Shown here piece after piece: positions 54,997 to 64,000 of a stretch of DNA of 64,000 bases (positions within the stretch are counted from its first letter, which is position 1; every line of letters begins with the position of its first letter). The notes beneath the pieces were generated by a model. That model saw nothing but the letters and a program-made list of their open reading frames with translations. It was not told the origin of the DNA and searched no databases. Both the position numbers and the translations under genes were made by a program. Origin of the DNA: Rotaria sp. Silwood1 (taxonomy: Eukaryota > Rotifera > Eurotatoria > Philodinida > Philodinidae); the NCBI GenBank assembly GCA_905250075.1, contig CAJNOP010000039.1:94162-158161 (forward strand), given 5' to 3'.

Positions 54997-57421
54997 TTAA
55001 GCTCCACTAGCTTGAGTAGGCCACATTTCGAACATACCATTGTATACTGTAGTCCATCTCTTTTGCTCGTATATGATGCCTTCAAAAATGCGCTTTTGAT
55101 TGTTCCAAGTCAGCTGGTAATAACATTTATGACCCGTATTGAATTGTGAATTACCAGTTCCTAACTAAACAGAAACAGATGGCTTTGAAGCAATATTCAA
55201 ACTTTCTGGCTATAAGGTATAGATGACCACAAGAAGTTTCGAACATAAGTGGAGAAGTTAAGAAGAACTTTCTCCTCTTTAAGAGAAGAATTTCAGAGGC
55301 TTTTTAAAAAATTACCGAAAATTTTTTCTCTAACGTACATTTTAAAGAAAACTCCTGAATCCTATATGGATACCTGATGTGAGTCTGTAGAATAGATAAA
55401 GATTAGAATAGAAGGTCTATCCTCTAGTTTTAGAGAAATTTCTTGGTCATTTTTCGAAAGCTACTTTCCGGTCAAAGATTTTTCCAAAACGTCACTGGAC
55501 ACAATTTCAAACTTCAAGATTTCCAAACAACAATAAATAGATTTACTTTATATGCTTGAATCATGGTTATCTGCAGCGTATCCTTTGTATAAAATCCGTT
55601 CAAGATAAAATCACCAATGCAATCTCTACCATAGCCTTCAAAAGAATTGTCATACGGTTTAAAAATCATCTGGTGTGGAAATGGGCCAAACCACCTCCCA
55701 TATTGGTAGAAACGGTGTAACCAAGCGCCATTCACAAAAATACTATTTAACGAGTTCTGCACCAAAGGTGGAGATGGAACAAAAGCTACCAAAACGAAAA
55801 ATATTTCGATTATAATAATATTCAATACAACTTACGTTGATTCATTTTAGACACTCTTGAAGAATCAATATTGTTTGTTTGGTGCGCATTGTTATTATCT
55901 CTTGCGATCGGATGTTCTTTTTTCTGAGATGTCCCAATGTCGTCTTGACCTTTGTCACGCGGAGGTTGCATCGGATGACCTAGGTTTTAAAATTGGAATA
56001 ACTTTTACTATTGAAGCATCTTTAACAAATTGGCAATAAGGACTATTGACCAATGGTTCTTCTTTTTAGAGTAAGGCTCAGGGTTACAGTAAAGTGCTTT
56101 TTTTATTCAATATGCACGTATTCCTTTATTTGTGGTGGAGTCTATTTATATTGAATAGTTATAGTGGTCTAGAATGGTGTCGATATAGATGTGGATATCG
56201 AGTGAAAATCCGAGTCGACCTTCTGTTCATCCGCACCTGCAATCCTTCAAAGCATTCTATACCCTGTCCAAACTCATAAAAAGTACTATTTCTGATAAAG
56301 TTCTTGATAGGTTTTCAATATAAAAATCTTTTCATAGTAAAATAAAAAAAGTATCGTGTTTTCAAGGTAAAAACTCGAAGTCGGGAACTATCAATGATGC
56401 CGAGGTATTCAAAAAAGTTAATTACTAAGTGCATTTCATTCTAAAATAGCCACCATTTACCTGTTGGTAGTTTATCTGTTGCAGGTGGTCCAGAATCAGA
56501 GTTGTGCAATGGTGAATATTTTTTATCTGTTGGGGATTTGATTTGTATGGGTTTAATGTTTCTAGGTATTGATGCACTGTCTTTTTTCATTGATGAATAG
56601 TGTTGAGTTGTTTGTGACTTGATTTTTACCGACGCATCATGATCATCATTTTCCATGAATTTTGATGTTGGTAATAAATTTTCAAATGGTGGTTTAACTA
56701 ATGTAATCGGTGATTGTATTTCTTTGAGATGAATAATATGTAATCCATCTGGTAAATTCAGCTGACCCATAACTTTGAAGTAAAACCCAGGCATTAGAAT
56801 GACTTCTTCTTCTTGATTTTCAAAATAAGAATGTGATCCAATTGGTTTTCCATTGAGACATTCGATGGAAAACAATGTTCGTATACCATGATTACCCAAA
56901 AATTGGTCACTCTTAAGAACTTCTAAATTGGATGTACACGAACTAACACCCCACCAAACAAACTTGCGCCCAGTAGCATACATGGATCTCAAATCAACGC
57001 CCTTTATGCCACGCCATACTGTCTTAGAACAAGAAGGAATCTTGTAAAGAGCCGTCATAAATAGTTTAAGAAAAGAAAACCATGGTTTAAGTTTCTGTCG
57101 ATTTTCGTCTCTAAGACCTGAATTAAGGATTTTATACAAACTAGGTTCGATGTCGAACTGCATTGTATATAAGTGAATCGACGCTGACTCATCTCGATTG
57201 AGACCGTCTGCTGGATATCTGCAATTCTGTTTAGCTACAAATACATAATCATAGATACCGTCGAAGAAATTGGATACGGAAGACACCGCTTCTTCTAAGG
57301 GTACTAGAGGAGTTGCTTCGTAGCCTTTAATGGGCGAGAGGAACTTTGTCAACGGTTCATCACGTAAATCACTATAACGAGAAATCTGATGTTGTCTTTG
57401 CAATGGTATCGATTTTTTCAT
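54997..57421 (-). CDS. ADP-ribosyltransferase (R-S-ExE type) fused to an unnamed C-terminal domain, four exons
   Basis: In transcription order the exons are 57421-56461, 55979-55836, 55785-55547 and 55164-54997 (503 aa). All three introns are GT-AG and all joins keep frame. Residues 1-236 contain an arginine-specific mono-ADP-ribosyltransferase fold: R137 (VWRGIKG), S160 (WWGVSSCTS) and the ExE E204/E206 (FENQEEEVILMPG). NAD+ is the expected co-substrate; the target protein is unknown. A Ser/Pro-rich linker (about 240-370) includes the exon 2 peptide MQPPRDKGQDDIG. The C-terminal 120 residues (GAWLHRFYQYGRWFGPFPH, GYGRDCIGDF, QAYKLGTG, GHKCYYQLTWN, GMFEMWPT) look like a beta-rich unit I have seen in many uncharacterised rotifer-type proteins but cannot name. 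The start at Met 57421 is chosen because an upstream open extension begins with TTG. If the 481-bp intron is not used, exon 1 would end after GKWWLF instead. Confidence 0.75.
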
Positions 57422-60400
57422 GACGAAAAAATATACGCGACACTCACAATATCTATAGCAAGTCACACTAGATATCAACTAAACAAGCCTTGCCATAAGG
57501 TAGACACATTATATGCGTTCTCATTTGCATGAAAAATGATAGAAAAGGAAGAAACACTTCATTAGTTACGTATATCAATCAATAAAATCAAAAGTAACTA
57601 TTAAAAAGAACATTTATCATCGAAGGAAGAATGATGATGAAAAACATAGACATTTACTTCCTTACAGTCTTTACATTTTTACCTTTCAATCATATTTTTT
57701 TAATATTCGTTTCGTAAAACACCAAAAAATAGCAATTTTTTCTTGTTTGTTTCTCACAGTACAGTAATTTAATAAAACTATTTAAAAAGACATATTTTGA
57801 CAATTATCAATTTTGTCAACATATCTGTTTTCATCATTAAGTAGTCTTCGGTTTTCACTTGTTTCTCTCTGAAAGTGATTCATTACGACATTTCGTCGAA
57901 ATTTAGTAAGTTGAAATATGAAAAATACCTTGGTTTTCTTGATCAGGAGCTTTTGCTAGTACCTGATAACATGTCTTGATTATATCACTTGATTTTTGTT
58001 ATGGTATACATTATTTTCAGATACATACTATTCGAAAGAATGTAAATAGACTATAAAGTTTTCTAGTATGATGAGTAACTCATTCTTGATGAGTACATTT
58101 TTTTCAATCACAAAACAACCTGTATTGTTGATGTCAATTCAGAATTATTTTCAACAAAGTGTTGACAATAGTAGTATACTTTTTGTCGGAATCTAATAAG
58201 AATATCTGTGCATAATGTCGTTCGACGAATCTATGGCTATTGTAAAATGAATGTTTATTCTTTTTCCTAATCATTTAGGTTGGTACAGAACTGAATTTCA
58301 TATACAAATGACAATATTTCAATTAATTCTGTTCTAAGAGTTTGAATTGGAAATTTCAAGATATAAGCGAATCATGTTTATTACTTTGTATTTGAAACAG
58401 CTGTCTACTTATCACATAAGAAATTTGATTTTCGACAAACCTAGCAAATTAAATGTTCATTTCTCAATGGTGAGCTGCTCAACAGATAACAGTTGGAAAT
58501 GCTCACGATAGATTCGTCAAGAAATAGATGCTTTTCAATAAAATGAATTGTGAGCTAAGTAGTATCAAAGCCATTTGAACTAGAGAAAGAGTCAGGATAT
58601 CTAAAGGGTATGGGAGCATTTAAAACCGATAAGTCTAATATGAAAATTAAAGATATTAAGCTGAGCTCCTACGATGATCATTCGACTTTGCTTGAGGGTC
58701 TCATTAGGTGACAAGTGTGAGTAAAGAAAAGATCAAAATCCAATACGTATACTCGAGTCTACAGCCACACATCATCTTGTTACTTGTATTTGGATGCTGT
58801 TTTGAGATGAAGTCAATCTGTTGAAAAATTATTCTCTTGCTTCATATTAGAGTTCACTCCCAGCGATAAACATGGCTATCCTACGTAGTATAGTCGACGT
58901 GATCAATTTTGGTTTTTGGTCACGACAATGACGATCATTCTTTCTAGCTTATCGTGAGTTGTAATCTCTCTCCTTGAACAATGTATATTGTGATGAACTT
59001 TAGATAAAAGCATAAAGAAAAAAAAACTATTAGATTTTTAATCAAAACAAAGAAAAATAAAAAGATGTAATTTCATTATGTTTTGCACATGTCCTAATGT
59101 TTGTGTCACAGGAGAAATTAGAATTCAAGAAAATTAAAAAATTTTCTAGAACAGTCTAAAATCTCATCAGAACCTTATTTTCAATTTTAACTTGTTGTTG
59201 ACAAGTGTTAAAGTTTTTTGAGTTCTAAGTTCTTCGGTAATATTTATGTCCAGTTGTTTTGATTCAGAAAGATGAATAAATTATCACAATAAGTTAAAAA
59301 TATGAAATTACGTGGTTTGTGCAAAAACTAATGCAATCAACACCAACACATGATATGTGACTATTTTAGTACTCGTGACTGCATGTGGCAAAGTTTCAGT
59401 CACGATCAGGGTCACGACTTTTCAAATAATATTTTTACTGTGTTTACAGTAGGCACACCAGGCATTTGTCTCGCACTGTCATTCAGGTTCACGTGCTTTA
59501 TACGTCTCTTTCGTTTCTGACTCGATGGATACGCGTCAAAATTGTGAAGTCATATCTTCGATGTTTTTCTCAACACGAATATAATCCCATGAGATGGCGC
59601 AACAAGTGTTCCGTAAAGGCTCTCAGATAATTTTATTACTATAATAATACAAAGAAATCAAATCAATATATTTTCGTTGAATAAATCATTTGAAAATGAG
59701 ACAATTAATAAAAATTGAAAAAAATTTTCTACACATTCCCAAATCATTCGATTAAATATTTTTCAACGTGAAGTCACCGTATGCAAATATACAATCATAA
59801 TCATACTTAAGAGAAATATCACAAGATAATTCTATTAATGCAGTATAATCATCGAATAGACAACATTGACAAGAATCGTGATATAATATAAAAATTTCAA
59901 AATAAAATTAAAAAGATATAATATTCATTTACAATTTATTCGTGCAGGTAAGAATCTTTTCAAATTGAAAAAACTATTCAAAAATTTATATAATATATTA
60001 ATTAATTAAATTTTATCTTTAACTATTAAAAATCACAATTTCAATTGAAAATGAAGATTCAAATATGTTGTACGAATATCTTTTTCTAATGTTTCATTGA
60101 TGATATTGTGGCTCTCACGTATATTTTTGAAGAAAATAGAAATCAAAGATTTTTGGATATGTTTCCATAGTAGCGGGTAGAGTCGTGTAAGTTAAATCAG
60201 AGTATAGATCATTCTAGAAGTCTCTAGATGCTAACTAGTCTAAATATAACGAATCCAGAGTTATAATGCAGCGATCAGATATTTATTAATACTAATTGAA
60301 TTCTAGTTTTAGACAAAACACAGCAGCATATGTCGATATTCTTTGTACTGAGCGGCAATATCATTTTGTGTAGCAAGCTAATGTGATAGTTGAGCCGATG

Positions 60401-61312
60401 AAACGAAAGGTAAAATAATATTAGCTGCTGCTTATAGTATATATCGTATACATTACCATTCAAAAATAGAAGTTATATATTGAAGATGTATCTGACAATA
60501 CGCATAAGTTTTTTTTACCGTATAACGGTATTAAATGAATCATATGTAAGTTGGTGGACAAGTAGTTATAAATGCTAATAATTTTAATCAAATACGTTGA
60601 TCCTTTTATCGATGGCAAAGAATCTTACAAAGTTTGTTTTTTCCTAAGTGAAATATTGATCAAAATATGCTTTGAGCTATTAATATTGGCTGCAATAAGG
60701 ATATACGGCCGGATCGGAATTATAAAAAAATGATGTACTTTTATAACAATTTGAAATGATAAATTTATAAAGAATTCCTTTTTCAAAAGTAGCTGTTTGA
60801 ACATACAGTGTATCAGACACTGCCTCCGAACCAAGACAACATCAAATTGTCTGATTGAAGTCAATAGTAATTAATAGGTTAAAGTAATTTGTGTTAATAA
60901 TTCCATCATAAAAAAAAAAACTTTGAAGGTCCTCTCTATCATCCATAATAAAACCAGTACATTATATTAAAATCGAGTCAACATATTAGACTTGTTTTCG
61001 TACATATATTTATGGGCTATCTTGTATTGTGTTGTATACGATTAACTACATACTTGATTACCTTCTTTTCTTTCGGCAAACTCTCGGAATCATGTGCATG
61101 GGTAAATAAATAAAACTTCATGGGAGTCAGCTGACGTATGCACATAGCAGTTCTTTAAAGTATAGTATTATTCTATTCTATTGGTGTAGTTGTTTCTTTC
61201 TTTCTTTCCTTGATAATCTATTGAGTATATTTTTTTTCGTTGACTCACTTCCCCCTTTCTTTTTTTTTCCTTCGTTTTCTATGTCGTTATTTCTTCATAT
61301 GAAAAGTAACTA
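57422..61312. other. Intergenic region with no recognised gene
   Basis: This region is about 3.9 kb of AT-rich sequence. Minus-strand frames at 60275-60463 and 60625-60864 are short and lack motifs. The left edge should contain the ART gene promoter. A pyrimidine-rich tract (61193-61282) precedes the next gene and could be a 5' untranslated intron or promoter sequence. Confidence 0.5.
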
Positions 61313-62404
61313 ATGATAGAATTATGCTCAAAATATACGCAAAAGCTAATGTCGAACATCACCAGTAACACCACTGTATCTGATCGTGTTTTAAAAGATG
61401 GATTTATATTGACCTTATACTCATTAACATTCGTTATTGGTGTACTTGGAAATTTATTAGCGTTCAAATTAGTTTTCTTACAAACAAAGAAAGTGGCTAG
61501 TCGATCAATAAGTACTACGAATATTTACCTGGCTAATTTAGCATTATCAGATCTGTTATCAGCAACAACTATACCGCTTCAATTTTTATTTTGTTCGCAT
61601 TATTTACTCGAACAGTTTATAATTGGACCACATCTATGTGTAATATTCAAATCCATACAAGTTCTTACATATAACGTATCAATATTAACAATGGTTGTCA
61701 TTGCAATAGATCGTTATTATTTGATACATTATCCTCTTGAATCATCGAATAAACGTCTAAAACCAAAGTATTCTCTTTCAGCCGTATGGTTGTTATCAAT
61801 ACTCTTTGCCGGTACATGTCTTATATCAATGAAAGTTTCAGAATATTTTCTATCGTCTCGCCAACTAATTGGATGTCGAATTTTATTTGCCAATGTAATT
61901 CCTATATCCAGTCTTTTGTTTCGTAAAATACGAGTTACCATACTGAGTGTTTGTTTCTATTACATTCCATTAATAATAACAGCCTCGTTGTATACCTTAT
62001 GTTTGTGTACTATTTCGAGAAGATCAGCTGTCGGAGAATCGAATCATGCATCATGTAATGAGTCGAAACAACGAACTATGAAAATTTTAATTATCATTTT
62101 GTTGGTGTTTGCATTATCTTGGCTACCAATTCACACAATGAATTTATATGATTTTTATTCTTCTATTCAAAGATCAATATTATATCAACCAAATAATAAA
62201 AAATGTAATGCATCTACAATCTATTCCATTTTTTATTGGATTGCTATCAACAGTTGTTGTTATAACCCTTTTATATATAGTTGGTTTAACAAGAATTTTA
62301 GACGATCTCTTGGAATATTTTGCTGTCAGAAAGATCAGCAGAGACCAAGAAACGATTCAAATGTTAGTAAAATATCTAACATATTCTATTTAATGATTTT
62401 GTAA
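61313..62404 (+). CDS. Class A GPCR, peptide-receptor-like, intronless, 363 aa
   Basis: Seven membrane segments fit within 363 residues. Features of class A receptors: N-glycosylation sites at the N-terminus (NIT, NTT), GN in TM1 (GVLGNLL), LANLALSD in TM2 (D80), C109 paired with C188 for the extracellular disulfide, DRY (133-135), FALSWLPIH in TM6, NPFIY (318-322) in TM7 and a CC palmitoylation-type pair (337-338). TM6 has SWLP in place of CWLP. The set fits the beta-group neuropeptide receptors (NPY, tachykinin or related), but the ligand cannot be inferred. It shares no obvious close relation with the GPCR at 17.6 kb. Start: an in-frame stop (TAA) lies just upstream, so 61313 is the first ATG. 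Confidence 0.9.
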   Translation: MIELCSKYTQKLMSNITSNTTVSDRVLKDGFILTLYSLTFVIGVLGNLLAFKLVFLQTKKVASRSISTTNIYLANLALSDLLSATTIPLQFLFCSHYLLEQFIIGPHLCVIFKSIQVLTYNVSILTMVVIAIDRYYLIHYPLESSNKRLKPKYSLSAVWLLSILFAGTCLISMKVSEYFLSSRQLIGCRILFANVIPISSLLFRKIRVTILSVCFYYIPLIITASLYTLCLCTISRRSAVGESNHASCNESKQRTMKILIIILLVFALSWLPIHTMNLYDFYSSIQRSILYQPNNKKCNASTIYSIFYWIAINSCCYNPFIYSWFNKNFRRSLGIFCCQKDQQRPRNDSNVSKISNIFYLMIL

Positions 62405-64000
62405 AAGTGTATTTTGAATAAATGCGACTAACTTCAATCGGGTCTTTTTTTAACCAAGAACGTCACTCAACATCATCAAAAACAAGTAAAAAAAACAACT
62501 TTGCATCTCGTTATACTCTGGCATTATGCAAACGATATGACATTTTTTTCCTAGATAATTAACACATGATTCATCTTAATCAATGCTCTCTCTCTCTCTT
62601 CGACACCCATAAAAGAGTCTTTGAAATCTGTATTCTACGCAGAGATAGTGTTTCACAGTTATTTTACGCATTTATTTCATGCTATATAATTTTTCATTGA
62701 GTCATCAAAAGTTAATGAGCTAGATTTTTATCTCTTCTCTTTTATTATTTTTGTTGGTTGATGCTTGACAGAAATAATTATATTCTCCTTGGTAATATAA
62801 ATAATTCATCTATGCAAATAAGTGAAAGAAGATATACGATGTTTGTCATGTATTATCACTGTTGAAATAAAATAGACAAAATTAATTCTATTTCGCTCGT
62901 CTATTCATTTAGTAGATTAGATTCTTCCTAGCTGTTCTATATTCATATATAGAAAATGGTATTGACACAATTGAATATCTGAAACAAATTGACATCGCAA
63001 TAGCATTTTGTCTTTTTTTTTTGAATTCAGTAGAAGCCAACGAAGTATTCGACTGAACTTATTAAGAATGATTTTTTCAAACGAATCTTTTAATGCAATT
63101 CATTTTTTATTTCGAATCCTGTGTAGTGCGATATCACATGTACAGTAGCGCTGAAAAGCATCATACAAACAGCTGATGGTTTTTTTTCCTCATATCTTTC
63201 AAGAAATTCAACGTATTGAGCTGTAGATATTGGCAAAACATAGTTTATGTTTCAAAGTTTATTTGCACCAAATATCATTTCTTTTCATCGTACATTCACT
63301 CTACTAGATAAAACTAGCTAGAGCTCTTATAAAAATGCGTTTTCATCTGTTCAGTCGTCAAACCTTACGAGTTTCTTAAGTATCCTCGAATGATCTAGTT
63401 TTCGACGTATTCTCAGTAGAGATATGCATATATCATTATTTTTAATTTTCGAGCCCTTAACTATAATAAGAATTTTAATATTTTCACTAAATAAATTTCG
63501 ATGGAGTCTTAAATTCTTGCCTTAGGATAGGTATTCATTGGTATCTAAAGTCTTAAAATTTCGATGATAAATCGATGCTTACTGTGAAAAATACGGATCT
63601 GTTTTTTTTTTGTTAAACTTATTAACAATCCGATGATAAGATGCAAGTTTAGAATGGACTAGAAGCATCAATTTTTTTATACACCGTACAACCGTTCATA
63701 GGTCATATCGTGATTACTATTTCAATAGGTATCATTTTCACTAATTACAAATATTTGCTTGTATGTTCTGCATATGAACTTTATTCTACGTTTTTCGATG
63801 ACTTACCCACGATACATTCACTGGTGCAACTTCTTTAAACTATTAGATGCTTCATTTGTTTTCATGAATGCATGAGTATATGAAAAGTAATGTCTAATCC
63901 GATTCATTCATCAAACAGTGGATAGATACTCCAAAATAAGAATCTAACCAATCATTTCACTCTAGTGCACGCATGCATGTTATATTGATATATTCAACCG
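62405..64000. other. Intergenic region to the window end
   Basis: AT-rich, no gene or clear repeat recognised; a CTCTCTCTCTCTC tract is at about 62586-62600. Confidence 0.5.

Noticed and set aside
55514..55825. Separate small gene of 103 residues on the minus strand
   Set aside because: The frame crosses an acceptor (after 55786) and a donor (before 55547); it is better explained as exon 3 of the ART fusion gene.
57422..57478. N-terminal extension of the ART gene to 57478
   Set aside because: The first codon is TTG, not ATG. The first real Met is at 57421. An upstream exon remains possible.
1..64000. CRISPR arrays, prokaryotic operons, phage genes, ribosomal RNA
   Set aside because: No regularly spaced direct repeats with unique spacers, no rRNA-like conserved blocks and no phage or viral proteins were recognised; the introns show the sequence is eukaryotic.

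Overview
This is a eukaryotic, very AT-rich (roughly 70% A+T by eye) genomic window with one 100-base assembly gap. Several features point to a bdelloid rotifer or a close relative: short GT-AG introns of about 50-100 bp, intron-rich housekeeping genes beside intronless genes, animal-type class A GPCRs, a KLF factor, an arginine-type ADP-ribosyltransferase, a bacterial-looking secreted glycoside-hydrolase-like gene, abundant decayed DNA transposons, and scattered tracts related to TGTGGG/CCCACA, the repeat reported for bdelloid telomeres. This assignment is inference from content; no species can be named.

Layout. 1-8.2 kb is mostly non-coding, with a small hAT-type MITE, hairpins and possible coding remnants. 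8.2-9.5 kb holds a four-exon KLF10/11-like zinc-finger gene. 11.6-12.5 kb holds an intronless secreted or membrane orphan. 14.2-15.1 kb (minus) holds an SLC25A51/52-like mitochondrial NAD+ carrier. 17.6-19.2 kb holds a two-exon class A GPCR. 24.6-27.2 kb has two hAT-like elements, both with 8-bp target-site duplications. 27.6-30.8 kb holds a 14-exon ARIH2-type RBR ubiquitin ligase, followed 204 bp later on the same strand by a six-exon TIM17 gene (31.0-31.8 kb). 32-35 kb carries two large foldback elements and a 105-bp MULE-like MITE. 36.0-37.7 kb is a broken GT61-type glycosyltransferase gene. 38.3-39.1 kb is a shorter relative of the 24.6-kb hAT element. 40.6-42.6 kb holds the secreted glycoside-hydrolase-like protein. 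44.2-45.3 kb is a decayed MULE-transposase-type (FLYWCH/MULE) gene. 45.5-48.1 kb is a cluster of tandem repeats. 50.9-51.9 kb (minus) holds a RING/TRAF-zinc-finger protein. 52.7 kb (minus) has a complete U6 snRNA gene and 53.1 kb a tRNA-like gene. 55.0-57.4 kb (minus) holds a four-exon gene joining an ADP-ribosyltransferase domain to an unnamed C-terminal domain. 61.3-62.4 kb holds an intronless peptide-type GPCR.

There is no shared pathway across the window. It looks like an ordinary animal chromosome segment with sparse host genes separated by transposon debris. The only functional pairing suggested by spacing is ARIH2-TIM17, which might be a trans-spliced operon. No clearly new multi-gene system was found. 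The observations most worth following are the ART fusion gene, the recurring telomere-like hairpins, the candidate transferred glycoside hydrolase, and the ARIH2 gene with its catalytic cysteine on a 14-nt microexon and no visible UBA-like domain.
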